Below are positions 24,179-34,480 of a stretch of DNA of 64,000 nt, piece after piece; position 1 is the stretch's first letter; each line of letters opens with the position of its first letter. This DNA is from Channallabes apus. Taxonomy: Eukaryota > Chordata > Actinopteri > Siluriformes > Clariidae. The notes below the pieces were generated by a model. That model saw nothing but the letters and a program-made list of their open reading frames with translations, was not told the DNA's origin and ran no database searches. The position numbers were made by a program, and so were the translations under genes. The stretch covers positions 2,056,501 to 2,120,500 of the forward strand of contig CM060131.1 in NCBI GenBank assembly GCA_030522415.1, in the 5' to 3' direction.

Positions 24179-26421
24179 GTGTGTGTGTGTGAGGAAGAGA
24201 AATTGCACAAATTAACAAATGCACAGCAGCTGTATTTTATTTGATTAAATATGTGAAATAATTGATTATTTAATTGTGACCCGATAGCATCGCACTCACA
24301 ATCAGTAGTATATCCTCCAGAGAGATCTGATTGTCACCAGGATCATCCTGTGTAAGGGTCCTATCACATGAATGATTAAGAGTCTTTATACAAAATAAAA
24401 GATTAGAAAATATTCCATATATATATCATTTCACTGTCTGTAAATTTAGTCAAAATCAAATTTAAAACTAATGTTTGATCATATGAAATACAGGAAACAG
24501 TATGGTGTTATAGCTAATATGGGGATACTTTGGATATTTGGATAGGCTGTAGTGATACTCTACTTTATGATGTTGGCTGCTGCTTTTCTTTCTTGAGTCA
24601 GCAGCTCAGGGTCATGCATAACTTCCTCTAAGAAGCAGATCACATTCATTTTTAATTCTGTGTTGGTCTCAAAGTCCTGGAAGTTCATGGGGCAGAAAGA
24701 GTAAGAAAACAAGGAAGAGAAAATTAGACTCATCATCATCATCATCTAACGACTATTTAACATTTTTGTTAAATAGTTGTTTGGTAATTTTATGTAAATA
24801 CTTCTACTGTCAAACATTATGTATGGCTTAATTTAATGAAAAAAGTTCAAAAGCCATATCACTTTTCACCTGAGAATGTTTGGACACCCAGTGCCTCAGG
24901 ACATTAAGTACCCGGTTAGTTGCTGCCCGGCGAATCACAAACTCCTTATCTCCATTTCTCTGGTCTGTGGGGAATCCTGGTAATCATTCACAATTATTCT
25001 TGTTTGTTTCCTGTCTAGCATTCATTGCCTGTTAATCATTTTATTAAAAGCACTGTGTAATCTGAACATAAAATTGTACCTGTGCCAGCCAGGGACAGGC
25101 GGCGGAACTTCTCCTTGGTTGGCGTACCTTCATTGGCACCAGCTGTAGCAATTGCAAAAGCAGATGCTGCCGAAAGGGCACTTCGGTTGTTGTCTAGTTC
25201 CCGGCAAGATGAAATCATGCCATTATTGTAGGAGAACAGGGAGAGATCTGCACATAAGTTGGAGCAAAATAATCTCGTCTTGCAGCTTAATGTTATTACA
25301 GGGTACCAGACACATTTACAGTATGTTGTCTTTCAGGGAAAGCAGTGTCAATAATTAAAAACTAGGCATGTGCAGGTGTCTGAAAAAAGTGTAAGGTTAG
25401 ATTTAGAGATTACATTAAGCATGAACCCATGCTCAATATATTATTATTTTTTTTTTTATTATTATTATTGAAAGTAATGTCCTTGAAATGCAACAATTAA
25501 TGTATCAGAAAGAAATTTCATGTATAAAGTCTTCTAATCACAAGTATCACAGGGTAACAGCTTCAGTTACTGTTCATATAATCAGAAGGGAAAAAAATCC
25601 CTCAGTAATCTCAATAATTTTAATGACATGACTGTTGGTGCGAGATGGGCTGGTTCGCCTATTTTTATAAATGCAAAGCATTGAGGTTACATGCAGTAAA
25701 TCAATCAATAAATGAAATGAATAATGTAATTTATGATAGTAATTTATAAAATTAATTAATAATGGTAATAATACGATAGATGCAGTGTTCCAAATACAAA
25801 CCCAATATTACTAAGCAATGCAAGTTCATGTCTCTGATGAGGCATGATGATTATGATATTGATTTGGAAAATGCAGGGCAGTTTTTAGTTAGTGTGAGTA
25901 TTGCACATGACTCCTGTGAGACACAAATGCTCTCGTTAACACTAGAAGCACCGCGCCAGTGTCACCTACTTTTAACACGATTCACAGGTCATATGAGCGC
26001 CTATTGTTTTGAATGGGAAGCTGTCACACAATGATCACTAGATGGCGCTTTCACCCAAAGCAAATAGTTTAGCTACAAGATCAACTTGCACTTGGACAAT
26101 GCGCCGTTCATTCCCGTGATGATAATCAGCGATAATTTTTTTTTCATATTCAACTGAACAAAGGGGACAAAGGAACGCAAAACATGACTTTTTTCTGCTC
26201 CTGCTCCATCTAAAGCACGTTCACACTAAAAAAAACATCAGAGAACTTCAGAAGCTTCAAATAGAATGAACGAACTAATGAATTTTCTCAAAACGTTATA
26301 AAATTAAGTAGAGCTAAATCCCTAAATCTTCTTATAAAATATTGCTAATTATCAATGCCGGAATGAATGGCGAATTGTCGATATTTCACAGAAAAAAAGA
26401 AAAATATATATATAAATACTG

Positions 26422-26493
<72 letters not shown>

Positions 26494-26985
26494 CATATAT
26501 GGAATGAAACCTGAGAAACCTGCATATACTGTACACACTGAATGATGCATAGCTAGTATGCGGGGGGATCCCTTGCGCCATCTGCTGAGATAAATGAGAA
26601 TCGCAGGTTGGAAAAGGCAGAAAACGGCATGACCGGCGTGCAGCTGTCAACAATTATATGTAAATAAGAGCAAAATAGCTTTATATTGGATTTCACTGGT
26701 GCGAAAATGTAAGCATGCTGGGTGATTAAGCTCACAGATCTAGGAAAAGTCATGAAAGGAAGGTCTTTTTTTCCGTTTTTTCCCATTGTGGTCAAATGAT
26801 CAGTACTTGGCGCTTCTAGTGTTAATTGACTGGTAATGAGAATCAGATACAGAATGCATACCTACCTGAAGAGGTTTTGCATTTGACAGTTTTTGGTGTT
26901 GTAGGCGATTTGGTGGGTGAAGCCTCTGCATCTTGTTCATCACTATGGACCTGCTCACTGTTACTTTCCTCCCTCACTGAATGAT
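23982..26985 (-). CDS. rasgrf1: Ras-specific guanine nucleotide exchange factor, six exons, partial
   Basis: The encoded protein loads GTP onto Ras in response to calcium/calmodulin and signalling inputs, mostly in neurons. Six minus-strand exons join without a phase break: 26985-26866, 25247-25080, 24976-24870, 24676-24564, 24360-24300, 24085-23982. Together they give the linker before the catalytic domain ([28 protein letters not shown]), the Ras exchanger motif end ([20 protein letters not shown]) and the start of the CDC25 RasGEF domain ([19 protein letters not shown]). The spelling [20 protein letters not shown] fits RASGRF1 better than RASGRF2 as I remember the human proteins. All five introns have GT/AG ends. 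Upstream exons must lie beyond 26985 and the rest of the RasGEF domain beyond 23982; none of those were found in the window. Confidence 0.93.
24090..24191. repeat. (CA)n-(TA)n-(TG)n compound microsatellite
   Basis: About 10 CA units (24091-24110), then some 28 TA units, then about 7 TG units. The CA and TG flanks are mutually complementary and the TA core is self-complementary, so the whole block is a hairpin-prone quasi-palindrome. On the rasgrf1 sense strand a (TG)n run ends 5 bp before the AG of exon f. Confidence 0.92.
24300..24360 (-). CDS. rasgrf1: rasgrf1 exon e
   Basis: Only 61 bp, acceptor gatag|GACCC, donor CTGATT|GTGAGT. It encodes [20 protein letters not shown] after completing a Lys codon. 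It corresponds to TLTQEDPGDNQ and following residues in RASGRF1. Confidence 0.9.
24564..24676 (-). CDS. rasgrf1: rasgrf1 exon d
   Basis: 113 bp, acceptor cttccag|GACTTT, donor ATAAA|GTAGAG, phase 0 to phase 2. It encodes [20 protein letters not shown] and [17 protein letters not shown]. The donor is weaker than consensus (AAA|GTAGAG), but it is the only one that keeps the frame into the next exon. Confidence 0.92.
24870..24976 (-). CDS. rasgrf1: rasgrf1 exon c
   Basis: 107 bp, acceptor ttaccag|GATTCC, donor TCTCAG|GTGAAA. It encodes [20 protein letters not shown] and [15 protein letters not shown], part of the Ras exchanger motif (REM) that stabilises the catalytic domain. Confidence 0.93.
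25080..25247 (-). CDS. rasgrf1: rasgrf1 exon b
   Basis: 168 bp, acceptor gtgcag|ATCTC, donor CACAG|GTACAA. It encodes [20 protein letters not shown], then [20 protein letters not shown] and [16 protein letters not shown]. The RRLS motif is a basophilic kinase-type site. The block from SCRELDNN to AGANEGTP is highly conserved in RASGRF1. Confidence 0.93.
25940..26821. mobile_element. TTAA-flanked MITE, piggyBac-like, in a rasgrf1 intron
   Basis: TTAA at 25936-25939 and 26822-26825 bracket an 882-bp segment with inverted ends CACTAGAAGC / GCTTCTAGTG, extending imperfectly further (caccgcgcca against gcgccaag). TTAA duplication is the signature of piggyBac transposition. There is no transposase frame, so it is non-autonomous. 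It includes the (TA)n tract at 26428-26488. Confidence 0.8.
26428..26488. repeat. (TA)n microsatellite
   Basis: About 30 TA units inside the TTAA-flanked MITE. Ile/Tyr-rich open frames on both strands arise from it. Confidence 0.92.
26866..26985 (-). CDS. rasgrf1: rasgrf1 exon a
   Basis: 120 bp, entering in phase 1 after tttcttag and leaving in phase 1 at TTCAG|GTAGGT. It encodes [20 protein letters not shown] and then [19 protein letters not shown], a low-complexity Ser/Pro/Thr linker, with likely phosphorylation sites by analogy. Confidence 0.88.
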
Positions 26986-27865
26986 CTAAGAAAATAAATA
27001 ATAACTAACGTTAAATTCATGTACAAGGATGCATTGTGTTCAGTGGTACATTAATTATCTTATGAAGTCCATGGTTTTGGCACAAGTCAAATAACTACCT
27101 GTATTCATCTATATGACCAGGTTGATCTAATCAATCAAATTTTGATTGACATAATGACATGGGCATACCGGCCCTTTACATGCACCATGTAAATCATACA
27201 TTGTAAATCGTACATTAGTCAGAACTCGTTCTTTCAATTACATCTTTATGTTTCATATTTTGGATGACCCTAAACCAGTCTCAGAGAATTTAAGGCAACT
27301 TTGATTTCACCATAAGTGAACCGAAAGTGAATTCAAAAACTGAATATTTTTATTGGGATTGCTTAATATTTTAACCACTGAAATAACAGTGCTGAAGTGG
27401 TACAAGTGAATTTTAATGTACTGGGCTGGGGTCTTTTTTCTGGGCTGGGGTCTTTTTAAGGAAACAATCTTTATCCGATCTACTTTTTTAGATTTCTCAT
27501 CGGTGATTCACTCTCATATTACCGAACAGAGGATAAAGAAAATCAGAGAATGATATTATCATATCATATCATATCATATCATATCATAATTAGGTTTAAG
27601 AAGGCATTGCCTAAATGGTTAGGTTTTATAATGAATTTGAAAAATAATTATTTGTTGTGTCCATCACACTTACCAGCTAAGCTCAAACAACTCGGAGAAA
27701 CAGACAAACACACATGCACACATGATGTCTGAAGATCTGTTTATTATCAATAAAGAGAGCATATGTAAGCTTTTGACCAGGTGCCCTGTGTGACATACAT
27801 CAATAGAACCTGTCATTAACATGCATGTCACCGTGAGACCTAGAGACAGACAGACAATAGGAAAT
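26986..27865. other. Probable rasgrf1 intron sequence
   Basis: AT-rich DNA upstream of exon a on the minus strand. A possible splice donor (AGCTG|GTAAGTG, near 27674 on the minus strand) would join in phase to exon a, but I could not match the short candidate exon to RASGRF1. A pentanucleotide atatc tract lies at 27555-27588. Confidence 0.4.
27555..27588. repeat. (ATATC)n pentanucleotide repeat
   Basis: Six to seven copies of atatc (catat) in tandem, little diverged. Confidence 0.9.
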
Positions 27866-28244
27866 TGTCATTCACACCCAATCCGCGACCGGCACTAGGA
27901 CCCGGAAGTAATGCGGTCGCGAACCAGGAAGTATAAATGGAGTAAACAAACCAGGGCATATCGCTCAATCATTGAGTTTCGGCCCATGTCGGTTCCGGCT
28001 GTCCGTCTGCTAAACCGTGAGTACTCACTATCTTTGGTTTGTTTCCTGATATTGTGTGTATTTATAGGACGCGGGTTAAATTTGTGTTTTTCCCTTGCTA
28101 TCCCTTTCGTGAGAGTCCTTATACTAAATCGCGTGGTTATCCTGCCTACTCGCTTACATCCGCGTTTGGGTTTACCATCCACGCTACATTGGGCTAACCG
28201 CTAAAGCTGCGTCTTCTGGTCACCGAGGTTAGTTCATCCTGACA
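27866..28244 (+). repeat. 5' LTR of the gypsy element, 379 bp
   Basis: Starts TGTCATTCAC and ends CATCCTGACA, directly after target duplication GAAAT. TATAAA at 27932-27937 predicts transcription start around 27962. The last ~25 bases recur at 32271-32295 before the second GAAAT, fixing the end. Confidence 0.85.
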
Positions 28245-28245
28245 G

Positions 28246-28256
28246 AATGACTGAGC
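28246..28256 (+). promoter_or_regulatory. Candidate self-priming primer-binding site
   Basis: AATGACTGAGC begins one base after the LTR. Its reverse complement matches 10 of 11 bases at 27963-27973, placed 31 bases after the TATA box, where the transcript should begin. In Tf1/sushi elements the mRNA 5' end folds back to prime at such a site. The gag ATG (28247) lies within it. Inference from pairing and position only. Confidence 0.6.
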
Positions 28257-29291
28257 CCTCCGCGGTGAACCCAGCGGATCATGCGCGCCTCTGCGACATG
28301 GTAGATCAGCACGCCGCGCTCATCGATAAGCTAACCGGAGAGATCGCTAATCTGCGCCGGGGCCTCCAAGACGTAGCGGCCTTGCGCTGCGAGGTCGCGG
28401 AGCTCCGGCGGGAGAACGTGGATCTCCGCGCGGCTGTAGATGGCGCGGCTAGCCGGCCTCCTTCGCGGCGGCCGCGGCGCCGCACCAGCCCCCCCCCCTC
28501 CTTCTGATGTATTTCTTGCGCTTCCAGACAAATGGGATGGCACCGACGGGAGATACAGTGTGTTTTTGACATCACTGAATCTGGTGTTTGAGTTCAATTC
28601 CACCAAGTACTCCACCGATCGGCTACGCATTGCTCTCCTTGTCTCATTGCTATCCGGGCAGGCAACTGAGTGGGCCACGGCAGTAATTCGATCAGATTCT
28701 GACACCGCCCATTCCTACAATGAGTTCACCCATCAACTCAAGATGACCTTCGAACACCCTGCGGGCGAGGTGGAGACCGACACCAAGCTTTACTACCTGC
28801 GGCAGGGAGGATCGTCCGTGAGCCGTTATACTGCAGAATTCCGCACCCTCGCTGTACAGACATCTTGGGGAGATACCACGCTCCGGACATCCTTCTACGA
28901 GGGACTGGCTTCCCGGATTAAGGACGAACTAGCCGGACGAGAGCTACCAGCCACCCTGGAGGGATTGATTCAGCTCGCCTTCCACATTGACCAGCGCCTC
29001 CTCTCTTGTCCGAAGCCAGCCCCGAGGAGCCTGCCGCCTACCGCCACCCACGCCTACACTCCATCTCGACCACCAACCATCTTCACTCCCGCCACCACTG
29101 AACATGTCGGATCTCCACCTCCTGCCATGGTTAACACCGGAGCCGGGGAACCCATGCAATTAGGGCGCACCTCCCTGACCGTGGCGGAACGAGAACGCCA
29201 GTTTCGAGAGGGTTTGTGTGCCTACTGTGGGTCGGCGGCCCACCACCGAGCAATCTGCCCACTGCGCCCGGGAAACGCGCAGACCCGGTGA
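28247..29291 (+). pseudogene. gag, frameshifted once
   Basis: Structural protein of the element. Frame 1 from ATG 28247 gives a coiled-coil-like region (IDKLTGEIANLRRGL, VAELRRENVDLRAAVDG) and an Arg/Pro-rich stretch ending at 28507. The capsid part continues in another frame: LALPDKWDGTDGRYSVFL, ALLVSLLSGQATEWATAV, TKLYYLRQGG, ASRIKDELAGRELP, and a zinc knuckle CAYCGSAAHHRAICP near the C terminus (29217-29261). The shift falls in a run of 10 C at 28489-28498, a slippage-prone site where a read error is also possible. Confidence 0.88.
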
Positions 29292-29656
29292 GCAGGAGGA
29301 GAGACTCACCGGGCCCCATCCACCTCTCCACCATTACCAACGCCACCACCTCTAACCTCACGGTTCAGGTAACCCTCCAGTTTGGCCACAAACGGGTCTT
29401 AAGTACTGCGTTCATCGATTCTGGTGCCGCAGGTAACTTTATTGACTCCACCTATGCCAAAGAAATGGGGGTGAATATCGAGGCATTATCCCAGCCTCTT
29501 CGCATTACATCAGTCGACGGTCGGCCCCTCTCAACCAGCCCCATCACTCACCAGACCCAACTACTCACTTTCATCATCGACCAACAACAGGAACAGCTGC
29601 AGTTTTATCTCGTCTCCTCCCGTCATACTCGGCTATCCCTGGCTGCTACAGCTTGA
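29292..29656 (+). pseudogene. Aspartic protease region
   Basis: The frame overlapping the end of gag reads NLTVQVTLQFGHKRVLSTAF, then IDSGAAGNFID (the D-S-G catalytic loop of a retropepsin; D-T-G in many relatives) and [10 protein letters not shown]. It ends in LSLAATA at 29656. The usual continuation, [15 protein letters not shown], lies in the next frame, so a shift occurred near 29630. Confidence 0.85.
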
Positions 29657-29659
29657 CCC

Positions 29660-30954
29660 TCTCATCTCCTGGGTACAAAACCGGATCCTCCAGTGGGGGC
29701 CGACCTGCACCGAACTCTGCCTATGGGCACAGGCTGGGACCAAGGAGTCCGAGGCCCCCGAAGTCGACACCAACGCCATCCCACCTGAATATAGGGACCT
29801 GGCTGAAGTCTTCTGCAAGAGGAAAGCCACCAACCTACCACCACATCGCCCATACGACCTGGCGATAGAACTTCAGCCAGGCTCCATTCCCCCCCGCAGC
29901 CACCTTTACTCCCTATCTACCACCGAGACGCAAGCTATGGAGGAGTACGTCACCAATGCCCTTCGTCATGGCACCATCCGGCCCTCCTCCTCGCCAGCGG
30001 CCGCGGGATTCTTCTTCGTTAAGAAGAAAGGGGGTGAACTTCGCCCGTGTGTCGATTATCGGGGGCTGAACAAGATCACCATAAAAAACCGACACCCGCT
30101 ACCACTCACCAACTCAGCCCTGGTGCCACCTCTCTGGCGTCCTCTTTGGTGCCACCGTATTCACAAAGTTGGACCTCCGGAGCGCCTACAACTTGGTGCG
30201 CATCAGAGAGGGTGATGAGTGGAAGACAGCGTTCATCACGCCCACCGGACACTACGAGAGCATGGTCATTCCCTTTGGACTCTGTAACGCACCCTCGGCC
30301 TTCCAACAGTTTATCAACGACGTCCTCAGGGATATGCTGGGCCGATGGGTGTTCGTCTACTTAGACGACATCCTCATCTACTCTCACAACCTCAAAGAAC
30401 ACATCCAACATGTTCGGGCCGTCCTAAAGAGATTGCTCGCTCACCAACTGTACTGCAAGCTGGAAAAATGTGCCTTTCACAAGCACTCCACCACGTTCCT
30501 GGGTTTTGTCATCTCGCCCCAGGGTGTTGCCATGGACCCACAGAAGCTCGAAGCTGTACGTCACTGGCCCCTACCCAGAACACTCAAACAGCTTCAACGG
30601 TTTCTTGGGTTTGCGAATTTCTATCGTCGCTTTATCCGGGGCTACAGTACAGTTGCAGCACCACTAACCACATTGACCAGGCCCTCGCACCACCCTTTTC
30701 GACTCACCCCCGCCGCCAACTCCGCCTTACAAGAGTTGTGTCATCGCTTCACCACCGCACCCATCCTTCTCCACCCCGATGCCAACAAACCTTTCGTTGT
30801 GGAGGTGGACGCGTCGGATGTGGGCGCCGGTGCCATTCTCTCCCAGCGAGGTCCAGACCAGAAACTGCATCCGTGTGGTTTCTTCTCCAAGAAATTGAAT
30901 CCCACTCAGCAGCGATACGGAGTAGGGGACCGCGAACTGCTGGGCATAAAGTGA
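29660..30954 (+). pseudogene. Reverse transcriptase with tethered RNase H start
   Basis: From 29660 the frame reads [40 protein letters not shown] and then shifts near 30130. The next frame carries [11 protein letters not shown] (first catalytic Asp), [27 protein letters not shown] (YLDD), [24 protein letters not shown] and the RNase H start [16 protein letters not shown]. It ends at TGA 30952-30954 in RELLGIK, where relatives read RELLAVK followed by ALEEWRHWL, which indeed continues after the stop. RT catalytic residues are intact but translation is broken twice. Confidence 0.92.
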
Positions 30955-32052
30955 GCCTTGGAGGAATGGCGTCACTGGCTCCAGGGCGCCAGTGAGCAGT
31001 TCATCGTCTGGACCGACCACCAGAACCTCATCACCATCAGGAACCTAAAACAGCTCAACCCACGACAGGCACGGTGGGCACTGTTCTTCGAACAATATGA
31101 CTTCAATCTGTCATACCGCCCGGGGTCCAAGAATACCAAGGCTGACGCACTGTCCAGACAGCATGATGAGGACCTTCCCCGGGCAGAACCCGTGCCTGTC
31201 ATCACCTCCTCCCGTATCATTGCACCCCTTCAATGTGACTTGGAGACGAGGGTCCGCCAGGCACAGGCTGCGGAGACCGAACCGGCAGGCGTGCCGCCTG
31301 GACGACTTTACGTACCCCAAGAATTAAGACCAGAAGTTCTCCAGTGGGGGCACTCTTCTACCGTCGCCGGACACCAGGGAGCCCGGAGAACCCTGTCCTT
31401 CGTCGAACGGGCGTTCTGGTGGCCCGCCATGAGAAGAGAGGTCACGGAGTTCGTTCAGGCATGCCCGGTGTGCACCAGGGCCAAGGATACAAACCAACCA
31501 TCTCCAGGAGAGCTCCAACCACTTCCAGTTCCTCGACGGCCCTGTACGCACATCGCCCTGGATTTCATCACGGGCCTGCCAGTTTCTGACGGAAAAAACA
31601 CCATCCTCACCATCGTTGATCGGTTCTCCAAGGCAGTGCACTTGGTGGCCCTCACCGGACTCCCATCAGCTAAAACCACCGCTGAGCTGATAATGGAACA
31701 CGTAGTCCGCCTGCATGGGTTCCCCAAGGACATCGTCTCGGACAGAGGGCCCCAGTTCACCGCCCGGTTCTGGAAGGCCTTCTGCTGTCTGATCAATTCC
31801 ACCAGCAGTCTGTCATCTGGATACCATCCCCAGACTAATGGTCAGACGGAACGGACCAACCAACAACTGGAGCGCTACCTACGATGTTTTGTTGCTGATC
31901 GCCAGCGCTCCTGGGCCCGCTACCTCATCTGGGCAGAACTGTCTTACAATCTCCACGTTTCATCTGCCCATTTGAGGTGTGCTACGGTTTCCAACCGACG
32001 ATGTTCAACCATCAAGAACCGGAGGTTGCTGTACCGTCGGCCCAACAGTTGA
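30955..32052 (+). pseudogene. RNase H end and integrase
   Basis: Reads [27 protein letters not shown] and YRPGSKNTKADALSR (RNase H and connection), then the HHCC zinc domain (GHSSTVAGHQ, CPVCTRAK) and a DDE core: [31 protein letters not shown], and YHPQTNGQTERTNQQLERYL. After [13 protein letters not shown] a shift near 31965 scrambles the C terminus. Downstream 32100-32250 keeps only traces of the usual tail. No chromodomain is seen, perhaps lost in the same deletion that removed the 3' LTR. Confidence 0.9.
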
Positions 32053-32270
32053 TCCGTAGGTGTCGACGGGTCTGGAACTAAGCCAACCTCGCTAGATAGC
32101 CAATAATCGTTACATCACTCAGCACCGCCGTCAACACCCTCCGGGACGATTGTACAACATAGGTGACAAGGTATGGCTATCACAAAGAACCTACATCTGC
32201 ACACGGAATCCCGGAAGCTTTCACCTCACTTCATCGGACCATACCGCATCAGGGGGTACTGGTTAAGTGG

Positions 32271-32295
32271 GCACCAAGGTTAGTTCATCCTGACA
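32271..32295 (+). repeat. 3' LTR remnant
   Basis: ccaaggttagttcatcctg plus aca matches 28220-28244 with one difference (caag against cgag) and is followed by the GAAAT duplication. Confidence 0.8.
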
Positions 32296-32351
32296 GAAAT
32301 AAACTTTTATTTTCTGATTAAGCCAAAGGGTTCCATCAGGCACAAGATATT

Positions 32352-32760
32352 TGCATGTATACAGTGCTGTAAAAAAGGTTGCCCCCTTCCTGATTTTTAA
32401 CATTTTTTTTTGCATATTGATATTTGCACACTCAAATAATTAATTTTAATATAACACAAAAATAACCCATGGAAATACAAAATGGAGTTTTTAATGATTT
32501 CATTTATTAAAGAGGGAAAGAAAATCTTAATCTACCTGGCTCTATTTGAAAAAGAAATTGGCACCCAAACCTAATAACTGGTTGTGCTACCCCTGGCGGC
32601 ATCAACTGCAATCAAGCATTTGTGATTACTGCCAATGAGTCTTTCACATCACTGTAAATTCCAATAGAGGAATTTTGACCCCGTGTTCTTTTCACAATTG
32701 TTTTCATTCAGCCACACTGGCAGATTTTCAAGCATGAACACAATCAAGGTTTTTTCAATG
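32352..32760. mobile_element. Truncated, old Tc1 element
   Basis: Starts cagtgctgtaaaaaaggttg, a diverged version of the ends at 6193 and 19658, continues with cctaataactggttgtgc and gcaatcaagcatttgtg (the transposase 3' coding end in antisense) and stops in the aagcatgaac region. The other end is missing. Divergence is clearly higher than in the two other copies. Confidence 0.8.
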
Positions 32761-32819
32761 CATATAAAGACATGGAAAAAAATCACATCATATTACAAAA
32801 CCTTACAATTAAATCATAT

Positions 32820-33100
32820 TGTAAGTCAAGTAGGCTTTTATTGTTACTTCAACCAAATGCAGTTTAGTACAGTGAAATGAAACAACATTCCTCCAGGACC
32901 AAGGTCCTACATGCAGTATAAACTAACAACATAAATTAACAGGAACTAACTAGCTAACTAGGAAACCTAATTAGCTGGCTAGCTGGGACAAGACAGATTG
33001 ACATTTTAAGTTAACAGACACCTATGTTTTTACAAAAGAGACAACATAAAGTGCATGTGCAAATGTCCAAACCAGAGTGAGAACGTGACTGTGCGCCAAC
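32820..33100. repeat. Probable LINE 3' region, reversed
   Basis: aagtaggcttttattgttac and cagtgaaatgaaacaac resemble fish LINE 3' ends read backwards, with a gctagct-rich stretch at 32948-32985. No coding part is attached. Assignment rests on recollection of fish repeat tails. Confidence 0.35.
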
Positions 33101-33509
33101 ATGACAATCCAATACTTTGTAAGAATGAGTTGAGGTAGTGGGAGGAGAAACAGTAAACAGTAAATGCTCCTTCCTTTCCTTGCAAAGATAAAAATAGTTT
33201 GTGCAAATTAGCAATTGATGAATACTGTGCAAAAGATCTATGTTTAAGAGTTCGTTTTTACATTCAGAAATTGACCATTTCTGGCATAAAAAACATACAG
33301 AGGAATAGGAAAGTTGTTTCTCTGCATTCCATGGACCAAAACAAGTTTTACAAGCCTAAGTTATTAGGGGTAGAGGGGAGGGGGGGGTTGGAAGAGATGC
33401 AAAATAATTCACATCCCTGACAGCCTGATGGATGAAGATGTTCATAAATCTGGAGAAGCAGACACAGAGGCTTCTAGATTGCAGGAGGCTGAAGAGGCTC
33501 CCACAATGG

Positions 33510-34480
33510 TCACTTTACAAGCAAATAGTTGGACAGTTCCAGTTGCACTCAAACTTATTCAACCACCATTGAAAATTAGTTTTTTTTTGTCCAAAACTGC
33601 TAACTTACAGCTGTTTGTAATGAATCAATGAATCAAGATCAATTTAAATAGCTCAACACAACTAATACAACAAGATGCCCAAATTCACCGCAAATGGCCC
33701 CTCATCAATGATTACATATCAGAATTATTCAACTTCTAATAAAATCCCATCTCATTAGACCACAAATCTGTAAATCATGTGTTGTGTCAAGCACACTTGG
33801 ATGCCACTAAATAGATGCCTCAGGTGTAATTGATTTAGAACACATTAAATACTTGGACTTTCTAGAGATTAGTTGATGGAGACAGACATGTTTGTCAGAC
33901 ATGTCAATGGTGAATAGATCATTGCCTTGCATAAACAAAGACATAAAAAATAGCAACAATAATAAATGTTCCTAACATTACATCCTAAAAATACAGTAGG
34001 AAGCCAATTTTGCACTTTCAAATTTAAAGGAACAGTGACTACACTACCTGGACATGGCAGAAAGAGGAAGCTATCACCTGCTGCTACTAAATTTCTGAGG
34101 AGCTAAGTTTTGAAAAGCCTACAATTCACTGAAAAGAACCTACAGAAAAATTTGGTGGCAGCAGGCACTGAAGTTTCACTCTGCTCTATAAGGCACATGC
34201 TGAACCTTGAAGGTCACCCCAAGATGTACCCTGCTACTGACCGTAAAACACAGGAGAGGTGTTGCAGCAGGTCATAATATCTAAAGCGTCTCTACTAAGA
34301 ACTGAACATGTTTCTCAAAGGAGTTGAATAATTTTTATATTGTAGTAATCATTAAAGGAGCATTTTATGTTGACTTTGGAGAAACTGCTTGTCATATTAG
34401 TTGTGTTGTGCTATTTAAATAGCTCGTTTTATCAATTTATCACAACCAGCTGTAAGTTAGTACTTTTGGTAAGTCCTGGA
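33510..34480 (+). mobile_element. Decayed Tc1-like element, another family
   Basis: Inverted end pieces: ctaacttacagctgtttg (33600-33617) recurs inverted at about 34443-34460 (accagctgtaagttag), and gctcaacacaactaataca inverted as tattagttgtgttgtgct (34394-34411). Between them plus-strand pieces read LPGHGRKRKLSPAATKFL, VAAGTEVSLCSIRHML and EGHPKMYPATDRKTQ, like the HTH part of a Tc1-type transposase. No catalytic domain is left. Confidence 0.65.

Larger units (their letters stand above)
27866..32295 (+). mobile_element. Ty3/gypsy retrotransposon, sushi-like, decayed
   Basis: Bounded by a 5-bp target duplication GAAAT (27861-27865 and 32296-32300). Order: 5' LTR, PBS, gag with CCHC knuckle, protease, RT, RNase H, integrase, remnant of the 3' LTR. 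Frames are broken by a gag shift in a C run, shifts near 29630, 30130 and 31965, and a stop at 30952-30954. Most of the 3' LTR has been deleted: only about its last 25 bp remain. Confidence 0.93.

Noticed and set aside
23946..24210. Short Ile/Tyr/His/Thr-rich open frames on both strands
   Set aside because: Translations of the CA/TA/TG microsatellite, apart from the minus-strand part that is rasgrf1 exon f.
27664..27732. Extra rasgrf1 exon upstream of exon a
   Set aside because: The donor and phase would fit, but the short translated sequence matches nothing I know in RASGRF1 and overlaps a CA-rich stretch.
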